Position numbers and translations under genes: made by a program. Source: Parasulfitobacter algicola (GTDB taxonomy: Bacteria; Pseudomonadota; Alphaproteobacteria; Rhodobacterales; Rhodobacteraceae). Taken from it: 64,000 bases of DNA. Location: contig NZ_JABUFE010000014.1 of assembly GCF_013315265.1 (NCBI RefSeq), positions 1 through 64,000 of the forward strand, written 5' to 3'. Shown in pieces: positions 47,111 to 56,931 of this stretch (the stretch's first letter is position 1; each line of letters starts with the position of its first letter). The notes under the pieces are model-generated. The model made no database searches. It had not been told where the DNA came from and was given only the letters and a program-made list of their open reading frames with translations.

Positions 47111-47148
47111 ACTTTATAAGGTACCTTAATGATGGAGCTTTGAACGCT

Positions 47149-47487
47149 ATGAATAAAACCATTTTGAAGAAATTAATTCTATCTATCGCACTACTGATTA
47201 GCGCCTGTAGCCCATATCACATCGAAGAAGTGCAACGGGACTATGGTGGTGACACACCGGACGGAATAATATTTACCGCAATTGGTTATACGTTTTCGGT
47301 TAGCGGCAGTGATCTTGGCTCTGATAGCTTGGCTGTCGCGCAAGGCGCGCTTAAAAAATACTGTACACGTCGCGGAAAAAAGCTTGTTCTGACACCCCCA
47401 AACGAACAAGCAGGCTGGCCATCTTATAGCCTAAACTTTCCGTCGCAAAAACAAAACACCTGGGTGATTGAAGGACAATGCGTATGA
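47149..47487 (+). CDS. Small lipoprotein
   Basis: A 112-residue protein starting MNKTILKKLILSIALLISACS with a lipobox (ISAC). The mature part contains a pair of Cys (KKYCTRR and EGQCV) that may form a disulfide. I do not recognise the family. Its ATGA stop overlaps the next lipoprotein start (47484), and its shape resembles the one before. Confidence 0.7.
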   Translation: MNKTILKKLILSIALLISACSPYHIEEVQRDYGGDTPDGIIFTAIGYTFSVSGSDLGSDSLAVAQGALKKYCTRRGKKLVLTPPNEQAGWPSYSLNFPSQKQNTWVIEGQCV

Positions 47488-47897
47488 AATTCAGATATCT
47501 ATTTGCACTTTCATTCTTAGCGATTGCTGCTTGTGGCAGCACCAGTGAAACAAATGTGTCGCAAAACGACCCTCGGATTGCGACACTTTTAACATGGCCG
47601 CTACCACAATATTATGCCAATTTGCGCATCGCAAAGCGCATCACGGATCAATGCGCGCGCTATAGCTATGATCTACGCCTTGATAGCGATATTGCCGAAA
47701 AACGTAACCGCAATGGTATCGGATCAGTTGCAGCCCTTGGTCAACGCAACGCGATTGATCTTGAAACAAGTGTCAAGCGACGGTCTTTTGAGGCGATCCA
47801 CAATGTAGATTTGAACGGCAGCAACTTGTGTGCCGCTGGCGATGCCGAACGTGCGCGGATGACACCGCTTAGTGTTTTGCTTGTCCCAGATCGCTAA
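47484..47897 (+). CDS. Small lipoprotein
   Basis: A 137-residue protein with signal and lipobox (FLAIAACGS). The mature part carries two widely spaced Cys (DQCARYS and NLCAAGD) and a helical stretch (LPQYYANLRIAKRITDQ). No family is recognised. It overlaps the preceding lipoprotein by 4 bases, so the pair is translationally coupled and probably works together. Confidence 0.72.
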   Translation: MKFRYLFALSFLAIAACGSTSETNVSQNDPRIATLLTWPLPQYYANLRIAKRITDQCARYSYDLRLDSDIAEKRNRNGIGSVAALGQRNAIDLETSVKRRSFEAIHNVDLNGSNLCAAGDAERARMTPLSVLLVPDR

Positions 47898-47957
47898 CAT
47901 TTGCAAATGCCTTTTGTCTAAGTTCTAATCAAAAACGACATATTGAAAGGATCTATT

Positions 47958-48443
47958 ATGCATCTTGCTGAACTGAATATCGGTCGTCTTGTGGCCCCGA
48001 CACATGATCCACGGGTCGCAGAATTTATGGAAAACCTTGATCGAATCAATGGCATGGGCAAGCGCATGCCTGGGTTTGTCTGGATGATGGAAGGGTCGGG
48101 CGAACCTGGCACAGGCAATACAGACAATAAAATTGATGGCGATCCGTTGTTGGTATCAAATCTGACCGTTTGGGAAAGCGTCGAGACATTAGAAAATTTT
48201 GTCTGGAACACCGTGCACCGCCAATTTTATGAACGCGGCCCGGAATGGTTTGAAGTTATGGGAAAGATGCACTTTGTCATGTGGTGGGTACCCGAAGGTC
48301 ATCAGCCTACGCTGGAAGAAGCTTTGGAAAGATTGGATCACCTGCAAGAAAATGGCGACAGTGACCATGCGTTTGGTTGGGACTATCTGAAAGAAGCAAA
48401 ACTTTGGCGCAATCACGGTTGCACACAGGTGGCAGCTGAATAA
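47958..48443 (+). CDS. DUF3291 family protein
   Basis: A 161-residue soluble protein of the DUF3291 family (HLAELNIGRLVAPTHDPRVAEFM at the start, then SVETLENFVWNTVHRQFY and MWWVPEGHQPTLEEALERL). The fold is related to antibiotic-biosynthesis monooxygenases and dimeric alpha/beta barrels, and some members bind heme or detoxify small molecules, but no activity is established. GAAAGGATC precedes the ATG. Its TAATG overlaps the next membrane gene. Confidence 0.85.
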   Translation: MHLAELNIGRLVAPTHDPRVAEFMENLDRINGMGKRMPGFVWMMEGSGEPGTGNTDNKIDGDPLLVSNLTVWESVETLENFVWNTVHRQFYERGPEWFEVMGKMHFVMWWVPEGHQPTLEEALERLDHLQENGDSDHAFGWDYLKEAKLWRNHGCTQVAAE

Positions 48444-48793
48444 TGGATTTTCAGATTTTTTCAATTGCCTTTGGGCTATTAGGGTTCGCAAGCGCGGTCT
48501 TCACCTCAATCGCGCTTATGATAATTTATCGTTTTACCGGACACTCTGTTGGGACATCATTGTTTGGACTAACACCTTTTCTGGGTTGGTTCATTTCAAT
48601 CATAGCATGGAGGTTCGTTAATATGATGGCAGCGTCTACCGAGAGTGTTTTTCTTTATCAATTGGGCGTTCAGGCGATCGTTATGATCGTGTCGCTATCA
48701 GGTTTGGCGATTTTGATGTTCAGTATTGCATTGGGCAAAGCGCCACTGGTGATGAAATCCGGGAATGATCAAGTGGCTCAAACATACGAATGA
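48443..48793 (+). CDS. Small membrane protein of unknown function
   Basis: A 116-residue protein with about three membrane helices (roughly 5-29, 41-61 and 72-96) and a short polar tail. No family is recognised. It overlaps the DUF3291 gene stop by one base (TAATG), so it is probably translated with it. Confidence 0.7.
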   Translation: MDFQIFSIAFGLLGFASAVFTSIALMIIYRFTGHSVGTSLFGLTPFLGWFISIIAWRFVNMMAASTESVFLYQLGVQAIVMIVSLSGLAILMFSIALGKAPLVMKSGNDQVAQTYE

Positions 48794-48897
48794 CAGACTG
48801 TCGTATTGCGGGATGTGATGTCAGATTTCAGACTGGCCGAAAAACACATTTGCGATTATGCAAGACCAGTAATTTAAGCTTAGGAAAGAGTAACGAT

Positions 48898-49344
48898 ATG
48901 CGTGGTGTAATTTTAAACTATGATGCCCGGACAGCCCAAGGGATTATCAGCGGCGAAGACGGACAGCGATATACCTTTGCTGGAACAGATGTTGATGGCG
49001 ATATTCGCCGCACAAAAGCGGGGGCCAAGGTCGATTTCAACAACCACGAAGGGCGCGCCAGTTCAATCTATGTGATGTCCGGTGTGGCGTCTGAAGAAAA
49101 ATCAAAAATTGTCGCCGCGCTATTGGCCTTTTTCCTGGGTGCGATTGGCGTGCATAAATTCTATTACGGTGCCACAACCGCTGGTGTGATCATGTTGGTC
49201 GTGTCGATTGGCGGCGCAATTTTTCTGCTGATCCCCACCCTAATCATGAGCATTATCGCCTTTATTGAATTTATTGTCCTGTTGGTCCGCTCAGATGATG
49301 AGTTTCAGGAATTATATGTTGAAGGAAAGCGCGGTTGGTTCTAA
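48898..49344 (+). CDS. TM2-domain membrane protein
   Basis: A 148-residue protein. The N-terminal ~55 residues (MRGVILNYDARTAQGIISGEDGQRYTFAG) resemble a cold-shock/OB-like fold. The C-terminal part is a TM2 domain: AFFLGAIGVHKFYYGATTAGVIMLVV and then a second helix. The start is 48898, since AGGAAAGAG sits upstream and the longer frame at 48790 lacks one. Function is unknown; TM2 proteins are often linked to envelope or stress responses. Confidence 0.82.
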   Translation: MRGVILNYDARTAQGIISGEDGQRYTFAGTDVDGDIRRTKAGAKVDFNNHEGRASSIYVMSGVASEEKSKIVAALLAFFLGAIGVHKFYYGATTAGVIMLVVSIGGAIFLLIPTLIMSIIAFIEFIVLLVRSDDEFQELYVEGKRGWF

Positions 49345-49440
49345 GTATTTGAAAGTAATATGAATATTTAGATATCATAAGTTTGAATGCGCTGGAAACT
49401 GCCACATGTTATTGTATATCACTGGGGTGCAAACCATCTG

Positions 49441-49472
49441 CAATACCCAAGGACCACGTATTGTGGGTATTG
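49441..49472 (+). repeat. Hairpin upstream of the DUF5333 gene
   Basis: CAATACCCA (49441-49449) and TGGGTATTG (49464-49472) form a perfect 9-bp stem with a 14-base loop, 24 bases before the DUF5333 start. There is no T-run; a leader structure or protein-binding dyad is possible. Confidence 0.4.
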
Positions 49473-49495
49473 AAAAAAGCAGGAGAAACGAAGTG

Positions 49496-49903
49496 ATGCG
49501 ACATATGTTTTCACTTATATGCGCGCTTGTGATCGGCGTTGGTTTTGCAGCACAGGCCGATGCGCGCGAACCTTTGAATAAAAACAAACGGATCAATAAT
49601 GAATTATTGGCCGCAGCGATTGGCGATGAAATTCGCAAGAACTGTTCAACAATTTCCGCACGGATGTGGGTGGTTTATAACAAAGGCCGTGCATTGGAAA
49701 ACTATGCACAAAGCCTTGGGTTCACTGATGATGAGATTGACGATTTCATGGACTCAAAAGTTGAACAGGAACGGATGAAGGGACTTCGCAATCGCTATCT
49801 TGCACAAAATGGTGTGACAAAGGGCGACGAGGCGTCCTATTGCCGTTTGGGCGAAAAAGAAATAGCTGACAGAACATTGATCGGGTCACTGCTTCGCAGA
49901 TAA
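49496..49903 (+). CDS. DUF5333 exported protein
   Basis: A 135-residue protein with a signal peptide (MRHMFSLICALVIGVGFAAQADA) and a compact helical domain with two Cys (KNCSTISARM and ASYCRLGEKE), matching DUF5333. Members of this family are found beside nuoF and nuoG in Rhodobacterales. ATG at 49496 is preferred, preceded by AGGAGA. It stands directly ahead of nuoG. Role in complex I is unproven. Confidence 0.82.
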   Translation: MRHMFSLICALVIGVGFAAQADAREPLNKNKRINNELLAAAIGDEIRKNCSTISARMWVVYNKGRALENYAQSLGFTDDEIDDFMDSKVEQERMKGLRNRYLAQNGVTKGDEASYCRLGEKEIADRTLIGSLLRR

Positions 49904-49964
49904 TGATCTGTTCAGGGTTTCAATGACAGTCGCCCGTTTGGGCGACAAAGAGGGCGAATAAAAG

Positions 49965-51980
49965 ATGAGCGACCTGCGCAAGATCATCATCGACGATAAC
50001 GAAGTTGAGGTGGACGGGGCGATGACCCTGATCCAGGCCTGTGAGGAAGCGGGGATCGAAATTCCGCGGTTCTGTTATCACGAACGTCTGTCGATTGCGG
50101 GCAACTGCCGGATGTGCCTGGTTGAGGTCGTGGGTGGCCCGCCCAAGCCTGCCGCCAGTTGCGCGATGCAGGTGCGTGATCTGCGCCCCGGCCCCGAAGG
50201 CCAGCCGCCTGTCGTCAAAACCAACAGCCCGATGGTCAAAAAGGCGCGCGAAGGCGTGATGGAGTTTTTGCTGATCAACCATCCCTTGGACTGCCCGATT
50301 TGCGATCAGGGCGGTGAATGCGACCTGCAGGATCAGGCGATGGCCTATGGCGTTGATTTCAGCCGGTTCCGGGAACCCAAGCGCGCGGTTGAGGATCTGG
50401 ATCTGGGTCCTTTGGTCGAAACCCATATGACGCGCTGCATCAGTTGCACCCGCTGCGTGCGGTTCACGACCGAGGTCGCCGGGATCACTCAGATGGGTCA
50501 GACGGGCCGGGGTGAGGATGCCGAAATCACGAGTTATCTGGGCGAAACGCTCGATTCGAACCTGCAGGGCAATATTATTGATCTGTGTCCCGTGGGTGCG
50601 CTGGTGTCGAAACCCTATGCCTTTACCGCGCGGCCGTGGGAGCTAACGAAAACCGAGTCGGTCGACGTGATGGATGCGCTTGGGTCGAACATCCGCGTTG
50701 ATACCAAGGGGCGCGAGGTCATGCGTTTTCTGCCGCGCAACCACGACGGCGTGAACGAAGAATGGATTTCCGACAAAACGCGCTTTGTCTGGGACGGTCT
50801 GCGGCGCCAGCGGCTGGACCGGCCCTATGTGCGTGTGGACGGTAAGCTGAAGCCTGCGACCTGGCCCGAGGCGCTGGCGGCGGCGGCTACGGCGATGAAG
50901 GGCAAGAAGGTTGCCGGGCTGGTCGGTGATCTGGCCCCGGTTGAGGCAGTCTTTGCCTTGAAAGAATTGATAGAAGGGCAGGGTGGTTCTATCGAATGCA
51001 GGACAGATGGCGCAAAATTGCCCGCTGGCAACAGGTCTGCTTACGTGGGAACGGCCACAATTGAAGACATCGATACTGCTGAAATGATCCAGTTAATCGG
51101 AACAAACCCGCGTGTTGAGGCCCCAGTCCTGAATGCTCGCATCAGAAAAGCCTGGAGCCATGGCGCGACCGTTGGCTTAATTGGTGAACCGGTCGATCTG
51201 ACCTATGATTATGTGCATGTTGGTGCGGATCGCGCCGCACTTAAAAAGATTGCCAATCAGAACATTGGTGCGACTAAGGATAAAGAAAGCATCGTTATTG
51301 TTGGCCAAGGCGCGCTTCAGGAAGCAGATGGTGAAGCCGTTCTGGCCCTTGCGATGCAACTGGCAGAAAATACCAACTCCAAACTGTTAATCCTGCATAC
51401 TGCCGCATCGCGTGTGGGTGCCTTGGATGTGGGGGCCATAACTGATGGCGGCATGGACGCGCTTGGTGACAGCGAAGTTATCTATAATCTGGGCGCAGAT
51501 GAAATCGACATCGCCCCAGATGCTGTTGTCATATATCAGGGCAGCCACGGGGATCGCGGTGCGCACAGGGCAGATATCATACTTCCAAGTGCGGCCTATA
51601 CCGAAGAACAAGGATTGTTTGTCAACACCGAAGGTCGGCCACAGCTTGCCTTGCGCGCGGGCTTCCCCCCCGGTGAGGCCAAGGAAAACTGGGCCATTTT
51701 ACGGGCGTTGTCCGCCGAAATTGGCGCGACGCTGCCGTTCGATAGTTTGGCGCAATTGCGTCAGGCTCTGATCGCCAAGGTTCCGCATCTGGCACAGATT
51801 GACGATGTGCCTGAAAACGCGTGGCAGCCCCTGCCGGTTGGAAAACTGGGCGATGCTGATTTCCGCAATGTGGTAGGTGATTTTTATCTGACGAACCCGA
51901 TTGCAAGGGCGTCTGAGCTGATGGCCGAATTAAGCGCAAATGCAAAGGCGCGTCAGACAACGAAAATCGCGGCAGAGTAA
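49965..51980 (+). CDS. nuoG: NADH-quinone oxidoreductase subunit G
   Basis: A 671-residue peripheral complex I subunit that relays electrons from the flavin through iron-sulfur clusters. It contains the 2Fe-2S ligands ([18 protein letters not shown]), a His-Cys cluster ([17 protein letters not shown]), a 4Fe-4S set ([10 protein letters not shown] and LCPVGAL) and a molybdopterin-like C-terminal domain. The first part of the gene to about 50940 is far more GC-rich (around 68-70% in sampled 60-base lines) than the rest (35-58% in lines at 51001-51300), which suggests a recombined segment. Confidence 0.95.
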   Translation: MSDLRKIIIDDNEVEVDGAMTLIQACEEAGIEIPRFCYHERLSIAGNCRMCLVEVVGGPPKPAASCAMQVRDLRPGPEGQPPVVKTNSPMVKKAREGVMEFLLINHPLDCPICDQGGECDLQDQAMAYGVDFSRFREPKRAVEDLDLGPLVETHMTRCISCTRCVRFTTEVAGITQMGQTGRGEDAEITSYLGETLDSNLQGNIIDLCPVGALVSKPYAFTARPWELTKTESVDVMDALGSNIRVDTKGREVMRFLPRNHDGVNEEWISDKTRFVWDGLRRQRLDRPYVRVDGKLKPATWPEALAAAATAMKGKKVAGLVGDLAPVEAVFALKELIEGQGGSIECRTDGAKLPAGNRSAYVGTATIEDIDTAEMIQLIGTNPRVEAPVLNARIRKAWSHGATVGLIGEPVDLTYDYVHVGADRAALKKIANQNIGATKDKESIVIVGQGALQEADGEAVLALAMQLAENTNSKLLILHTAASRVGALDVGAITDGGMDALGDSEVIYNLGADEIDIAPDAVVIYQGSHGDRGAHRADIILPSAAYTEEQGLFVNTEGRPQLALRAGFPPGEAKENWAILRALSAEIGATLPFDSLAQLRQALIAKVPHLAQIDDVPENAWQPLPVGKLGDADFRNVVGDFYLTNPIARASELMAELSANAKARQTTKIAAE

Positions 51981-52250
51981 CGGATCAAAAGACTATGATG
52001 TCTTGTGGCGCTGTGTTCTTTTGGCACGGTATGGTTACATTGGCGTGATCGTATTTAAGGAAGATTCAAGCCAATCCTATGCTTCATTCTGTCATTAAGA
52101 TGTAATTTGCGCGACATCTGCGCACAAGAACGTTGGAATGGGCTGGAAATTCGTTCCAAGATGCTGTTAACAGCAAGTCGCTAGCGCTGGTTTGACCAAT
52201 CTGATCGTGCCTGCCGCAGGGAACAAGGAATACCGACGGTATGAGGAACA
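51981..52250. other. Gene-free spacer between nuoG and nuoH
   Basis: No frame of more than about 20 codons looks coding in these 270 bases, and no convincing terminator is visible. In an otherwise tightly packed operon this is the largest gap. It may be a leftover of a lost small gene. Confidence 0.5.
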
Positions 52251-53288
52251 ATGGCTGAGTTTCTGACCACGAATGCGGGAATCGCATTTACAATCGCTTT
52301 GCAATGCCTGTTGGTGATTGGCTTTGTGATGATTTCGCTGCTGTTTCTGGTTTACGGGGACCGTAAAATCTGGGCCGCTGTGCAAATGCGTCGGGGTCCG
52401 AATGTGGTGGGTGCCTTTGGTCTTCTGCAAACCGTGGCTGACGCACTGAAGTATGTTGCAAAAGAAATTGTGATACCTGCGGGTGCGGATCGGTCGGTCT
52501 TTATGCTGGCCCCAATGATCAGCTTTGTGCTGGCAATGATCGCCTGGGCCGTGATCCCTTTCAATGATGGCTGGGTTCTGGCGGATATCAATGTCGCCAT
52601 TTTGTATGTCTTCGCCATTTCCTCGCTTGAAGTATACGGTGTCATCATGGGCGGATGGGCGTCGAATTCGAAATACCCGTTCCTTGGTTCGCTAAGGTCG
52701 GCTGCCCAGATGATCAGCTATGAGGTCTCAATCGGTTTGATTATCGTGGGCGTTGTCATATCATCCGAGTCAATGAATTTCGGCAAAATTGTCGCTGCGC
52801 AAGACGGCGGTTGGGGTATGCTAAGCTGGTACTGGTTGCCGCATCTGCCAATGGTATTTTTGTTCTTCATCTCGGCGCTGGCTGAAACCAATCGCCCGCC
52901 GTTTGACTTGCCCGAGGCTGAATCAGAACTGGTCGCAGGTTATCAGGTGGAATACTCGTCGACCCCGTTCCTTTTGTTTATGGCCGGTGAATACATCGCT
53001 ATCTTCCTGATGTGCGCGTTGATAAGCTTGCTGTTCTTTGGCGGTTGGCTGTCCCCTGTGCCATTCCTGCCCGATGGAGCCCATTGGATGATCGCAAAAA
53101 TGGCGTTCTTCTTCTTCCTGATCGCGATGGTCAAGGCCATCACGCCCCGCTACCGCTATGATCAACTCATGCGCCTGGGCTGGAAAGTGTTCCTGCCATT
53201 TTCGTTGGCCTGGGTCGTCTTTGTTGCCTTTGCCGCCCAATTCGGCTGGTTCTGGGGCACCTATGCCCGTTGGAGTGTTGGAGGTTAA
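52251..53288 (+). CDS. nuoH: NADH-quinone oxidoreductase subunit H
   Basis: A 345-residue integral membrane subunit that with NuoA, J and K helps form the quinone chamber at the junction with the hydrophilic arm. Hallmarks include [26 protein letters not shown], the acidic loop [23 protein letters not shown] and [21 protein letters not shown]. About eight helices. nuoI starts 1 base after its stop. Confidence 0.96.
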   Translation: MAEFLTTNAGIAFTIALQCLLVIGFVMISLLFLVYGDRKIWAAVQMRRGPNVVGAFGLLQTVADALKYVAKEIVIPAGADRSVFMLAPMISFVLAMIAWAVIPFNDGWVLADINVAILYVFAISSLEVYGVIMGGWASNSKYPFLGSLRSAAQMISYEVSIGLIIVGVVISSESMNFGKIVAAQDGGWGMLSWYWLPHLPMVFLFFISALAETNRPPFDLPEAESELVAGYQVEYSSTPFLLFMAGEYIAIFLMCALISLLFFGGWLSPVPFLPDGAHWMIAKMAFFFFLIAMVKAITPRYRYDQLMRLGWKVFLPFSLAWVVFVAFAAQFGWFWGTYARWSVGG

Positions 53289-53289
53289 T

Positions 53290-53784
53290 ATGACCCAGAT
53301 CGATTACACCCGTGCGGCCAAATACTTTCTGCTGGTCGATTTTTTCAAAGGTTTCAAGCTGGGCTTTAGGTACTTCTTTGCGCCCAAGGCCACGTTGAAC
53401 TATCCCCATGAAAAAGGCCCGCTTAGTCCGCGGTTTCGTGGTGAACATGCGTTGCGGCGGTATCCGAATGGTGAAGAACGCTGCATTGCGTGTAAGCTGT
53501 GCGAAGCTGTTTGCCCGGCGCAGGCCATTACGATTGACGCAGAACCCCGCGATGATGGCAGTCGGCGCACCACACGCTATGACATTGATATGACCAAATG
53601 CATCTATTGCGGGTTCTGTCAGGAAGCCTGCCCGGTGGACGCGATTGTCGAAGGGCCGAACTTCGAATTTTCGACCGAAACGCGGGAAGAGCTGTACTAC
53701 GACAAAGCCAAACTGCTGGAAAACGGTGATCGGTGGGAAGCGGAAATTGCCCGCAACCTTGAAATAGATGCACCATATCGCTGA
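53290..53784 (+). CDS. nuoI: NADH-quinone oxidoreductase subunit I
   Basis: A 164-residue ferredoxin-like subunit with two 4Fe-4S sites, [15 protein letters not shown] and [15 protein letters not shown], which passes electrons toward the last cluster N2. ATG at 53290 gives the usual start [13 protein letters not shown]. Its TGA overlaps the following ATG by one base, leading into a DUF4259 gene rather than directly into nuoJ. Confidence 0.96.
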   Translation: MTQIDYTRAAKYFLLVDFFKGFKLGFRYFFAPKATLNYPHEKGPLSPRFRGEHALRRYPNGEERCIACKLCEAVCPAQAITIDAEPRDDGSRRTTRYDIDMTKCIYCGFCQEACPVDAIVEGPNFEFSTETREELYYDKAKLLENGDRWEAEIARNLEIDAPYR

Positions 53785-54485
53785 TGGGCACCTGGGGCAT
53801 ACATAGCTTTGACAATGACGACGCAGCTGATCTGCTGGCGGCGCTGGAAGAGGCTGATCATCCCTCTGACCGGGTGGAAGCTATCCGAGAGGTCTTTGGT
53901 GCAGCCTTTGGGACGGAATATATCGATGCGGATATTGGCGCCACAGCCGTTGCCGGGGCCGAAGTGATTGCCGCTGCTTTGGGACAACCGCGCACGGGCG
54001 ATCAGGCGGATCCATTTGGCCTTGCGGCCTCGGTTAAGTTTTATGACGATAGTCTTGGTATGGCACTGGCTGTGCTTGGTCAGGTCCGTACGGACGCATC
54101 TGAGCTGGTCGAGTTGTGGGATGACAGCGACGAGGCAGACGACTGGCGCGCCAGCCTTGCGGACCTTGAAGCGCGGCTGCGTCAGGCCGCGAAGGCCCAT
54201 GATCTGAACCCCGATTTTACGCAGCCACGCCCGGGTGATTTGCCGGATCTTGCGGAAAGATTGGAAAACAAGCAGATCAGTGTTGATATTCTGGAGGAAT
54301 ATAAGGCCGAGCTGGAAAAGTTGGCCGACCAGAAAAAGGGCGACCCATCGGTCGAGGTGCTGCGTCAGTTGGGCCGCAAGATCTTTCGGATGCATAACGA
54401 TATCACCAATCTGCATTATGCGATCACCCAAAGCATCGATGAGCTTTCTCTGCGGATCGACCGGCTTGAGGGAAAAGGCAAATGA
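53784..54485 (+). CDS. DUF4259 protein with coiled-coil C-terminus
   Basis: A 233-residue soluble protein. The N-terminus [18 protein letters not shown] is the DUF4259 signature. The C-terminal ~45 residues are a coiled coil ([28 protein letters not shown]) that resembles SlyX-type helices. Function unknown. It overlaps nuoI by one base and the following CMD-like gene by 4 bases, so it is expressed with complex I. Whether it acts on the complex is inference. Confidence 0.82.
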   Translation: MGTWGIHSFDNDDAADLLAALEEADHPSDRVEAIREVFGAAFGTEYIDADIGATAVAGAEVIAAALGQPRTGDQADPFGLAASVKFYDDSLGMALAVLGQVRTDASELVELWDDSDEADDWRASLADLEARLRQAAKAHDLNPDFTQPRPGDLPDLAERLENKQISVDILEEYKAELEKLADQKKGDPSVEVLRQLGRKIFRMHNDITNLHYAITQSIDELSLRIDRLEGKGK

Positions 54486-54871
54486 CCAGCGATGCCTATC
54501 AGCGCGGCAAGGCCAAGGCCGAGGCGACAAACCCCGGCATCGAAGAGACCCTGCGCGATCGTTATGATGACCTGCTGCCGGGCTTTTCCAAGACAATGAT
54601 GGAAGTGCCTTTTGGCCATTACTACACCCGCGGCGTTCTGGATGACAAAACGCGGTATCTGACCACGGTTGCTGCTCTTACAGCCTTGGGCGGGCAAACT
54701 GCGCCACAGTTGAAAGTGCATATTCGCAATGCTTTGCGGTCGGGCGCTACGAAATACGAGGTGGCAGAGGTCATTAATCAAATGGCTTTGTATGGCGGTT
54801 TTCCAGCGATGATTAATGCGCTAAATGCCGCGATTGAGGTGTTTGAAGCGGAAGAGACCAGCGATGACTGA
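54482..54871 (+). CDS. Carboxymuconolactone-decarboxylase-like protein
   Basis: A 129-residue helical protein of the CMD family ([19 protein letters not shown], then [35 protein letters not shown]). The AhpD-type CxxC redox pair is absent, so it is closer to gamma-carboxymuconolactone decarboxylase than to AhpD. It starts within the DUF4259 stop (ATGA) and its own stop overlaps the next gene, a second CMD-like protein. Confidence 0.85.
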   Translation: MTSDAYQRGKAKAEATNPGIEETLRDRYDDLLPGFSKTMMEVPFGHYYTRGVLDDKTRYLTTVAALTALGGQTAPQLKVHIRNALRSGATKYEVAEVINQMALYGGFPAMINALNAAIEVFEAEETSDD

Positions 54872-55271
54872 TCCCAAAAACCCATTTGAGTCCATGATGG
54901 CACAAGGCCAGGAATGGGCCAAGGCGCTGAATCCTGGGCTTGAAACGTTTACACCCAAAGGGTTTGAGGCGATGTGGCCCACGATGCCGAAAGAGGTCAT
55001 GGAGACCTTTATGGGCAAGACATTTAATCCGGACGGTCTGGATGCCAAGACACGGTTGTTGCTGACTTTGGGTGCGTTGACCGTTCTGGGTGCGCAGGCA
55101 GAAGCGCAGGTGCGCATGACCGTGCGGCACGCTGTGGAAGCGGGTGCAACAAAGCAGGAAATCGCGGAAACCATCGCCCAGATGGGTGTGTTCGGCGGAG
55201 TGCCTGCAATGACCAAGGCCATGGAACTGGCCAACGAAGTTTTGGACGGGAAAGAGGATAAAGACGCATGA
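54864..55271 (+). CDS. Carboxymuconolactone-decarboxylase-like protein
   Basis: A 135-residue CMD-family protein ([20 protein letters not shown], then [34 protein letters not shown]) clearly related to the one before it. No CxxC pair is present. Both genes are chained by overlaps (8 bases before, 4 bases into nuoJ), so a heteromeric partnership is plausible. ATG at 54864 is used. Substrate is unknown. Confidence 0.85.
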   Translation: MTDPKNPFESMMAQGQEWAKALNPGLETFTPKGFEAMWPTMPKEVMETFMGKTFNPDGLDAKTRLLLTLGALTVLGAQAEAQVRMTVRHAVEAGATKQEIAETIAQMGVFGGVPAMTKAMELANEVLDGKEDKDA

Positions 55272-55879
55272 CAGTTGCCGTGATCGCCTTTTACGCCTTT
55301 GCGATAACCACAATCACCGGTGGCCTGTTTACCGTGATCAGCCGCAACCCTGTGCATTCCGTGCTGTGGCTGATCCTGGCCTTTCTGTCATCCGCCGGGT
55401 TGTTTGTTCTTTTGGGCGCCGAATTCGTGGCGATGCTGCTGATCATTGTTTATGTCGGCGCGGTCGCAGTGTTGTTTCTATTCGTCGTGATGATGCTGGA
55501 TGTGGATTTTGCCGAGCTGAAGGCCGAAATGGCGAAATATATTCCGTTAGCCTTGCTGATCGGTGTGGTGTTGCTGATGCAACTTGCGCTGGCTTTTGGA
55601 GCTTGGGAGTTTTCAAGCGGTTTCGAAGAACGTCTGGCGGCCAATACCCCCACCGATATCCATAATACGAAGGCTTTGGGATTGTTGATCTATGACGATT
55701 ACATCCTGCTGTTCCAATTGGCCGGTCTGATCCTGCTGGTCGCCATGATCGGCGCCATTGTACTAACCCTGCGTCACCGGACCGACATCAAACGTCAGGA
55801 CGTTCTGGCCCAGATGTACCGCGACCCCGCAAAAGCGATGGAGCTGAAAGACGTCAAACCGGGGCAGGGGTTGTCGTAA
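55268..55879 (+). CDS. nuoJ: NADH-quinone oxidoreductase subunit J
   Basis: A 203-residue membrane subunit with five helices ([30 protein letters not shown] at the start, then [30 protein letters not shown] with the pi-bulge region). The C-terminal tail ([18 protein letters not shown]) is soluble. Its TAA is followed at once by the first of four exported-protein genes that separate it from nuoK. Confidence 0.95.
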   Translation: MTVAVIAFYAFAITTITGGLFTVISRNPVHSVLWLILAFLSSAGLFVLLGAEFVAMLLIIVYVGAVAVLFLFVVMMLDVDFAELKAEMAKYIPLALLIGVVLLMQLALAFGAWEFSSGFEERLAANTPTDIHNTKALGLLIYDDYILLFQLAGLILLVAMIGAIVLTLRHRTDIKRQDVLAQMYRDPAKAMELKDVKPGQGLS

Positions 55880-56410
55880 ATGCGAAGCGGTACAATCCTT
55901 GCTTTTGTTATCGGTTTATTCGTTGCGAATGCTGCGATTGCTTGCTCATTTTCGGTGCCACCAGAAGGGTATGTGCCTTCGCCTATTTCAAGCAAAAATG
56001 ATTGTAGTTTCAACCGCGACGGATTGTATTGGCCGACCAATGGTCAAGCTGCGCAGAATTTAGGAAACGCCCGCATTTCGCAGCTTATCGGATTAAATCG
56101 CGGAACCGCTGTTATCGTTTCAGATTGCAATACTGCCGAGACGATAACCATATTTGGAAAAGACGACGGTGAAGAAGATTCTTGTGGTCAGCCATTTGAA
56201 ATCGAATCTCATATAAAGCCATCAGGTCGTTTTGATCTGACAAAGGGGGGTGATTTGGTACGCGTGGCCAGCAGAGCAAAGCGCGCAGGTTTCAAGGTAA
56301 GCCTTGGCGCATCACACCTGAACATTTCTGAACCTTCAAACAGACAGATCAATGCATTTTGTGGGTGTGGTTTATATTATCCCGATAGCAATGCGGGGCG
56401 GACCCAATGA
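55880..56410 (+). CDS. Exported Cys-rich protein A of nuo insert
   Basis: A 176-residue protein with signal peptide (ILAFVIGLFVANAAIAC). The mature part has seven Cys, including VSDCNTAETITIFGKDDG, then IKPSGRFDLTKGGDLVRVA and the ending FCGCGLYYPDS. Cys pattern and motifs recur in two of the three next genes (56928 and 57476), and weaker in 56407, so they are paralogues. It begins exactly after the nuoJ stop and overlaps the next gene by ATGA. No family is known to me. Export and disulfides are predicted from sequence. Confidence 0.75.
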   Translation: MRSGTILAFVIGLFVANAAIACSFSVPPEGYVPSPISSKNDCSFNRDGLYWPTNGQAAQNLGNARISQLIGLNRGTAVIVSDCNTAETITIFGKDDGEEDSCGQPFEIESHIKPSGRFDLTKGGDLVRVASRAKRAGFKVSLGASHLNISEPSNRQINAFCGCGLYYPDSNAGRTQ

Positions 56411-56931
56411 AATGGCAGCCAGGCAAAATTTGTTGTCGCAAGACTTCGGGAGGAGTTATAGGGCGCCTAACAGTCCTGTCTATTACCGTTTTGCTTCTTG
56501 GAGGGGCATCGCAATTTGGCCCACAAGAGTGTGTGACGCAGTATATACATCATTCGACGCTGGCACCGACGGATTATGGTAATGGTGTCATACTCGATCA
56601 CAGACAACATGCAGGCTATCATGGCGGTGATTATTGGGGTGCGTCGCGCGTTGCTTTGGTCGACTGTAAAACGAATGCCGGGATTCTGCTGACCAGGACG
56701 GCGACAGATCATGACGGCAAGCAAGTCATCAGCAAAAGCCGCGCCGTTGATCGTATTTTGAAAGCTGGACAAGGCAAAGATCACAAAGAATTATTCGATC
56801 TGGTCGAACGGCGCGCAAAATGGAACCGCGTTCCCTATCAGTCTTTTGCAATGAAAGATGAAGTCTGCGGGTGCAAAGCATTCTATCCGGAACTGGTCGT
56901 TGGAAAGAAACCCTATGAGGTCAGCCAATGA
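56407..56931 (+). CDS. Exported Cys-containing protein B of nuo insert
   Basis: A 174-residue protein with a longer N-terminal region and a hydrophobic export segment (about 17-34, LTVLSITVLLLGGASQ). It keeps the family anchors VALVDCKTN and VCGCKAFYPEL but has lost the ITIFGK and FDLT motifs, so it is the most diverged of the four. It is chained by 4-base overlaps with A and C. The early CCRK is before the export segment and likely stays inside. Confidence 0.68.
   Translation: MKWQPGKICCRKTSGGVIGRLTVLSITVLLLGGASQFGPQECVTQYIHHSTLAPTDYGNGVILDHRQHAGYHGGDYWGASRVALVDCKTNAGILLTRTATDHDGKQVISKSRAVDRILKAGQGKDHKELFDLVERRAKWNRVPYQSFAMKDEVCGCKAFYPELVVGKKPYEVSQ

Noticed and set aside
51980-52250. A lost lipoprotein gene between nuoG and nuoH
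   Set aside because: Only frames under about 20 codons are present and none has a signal sequence.
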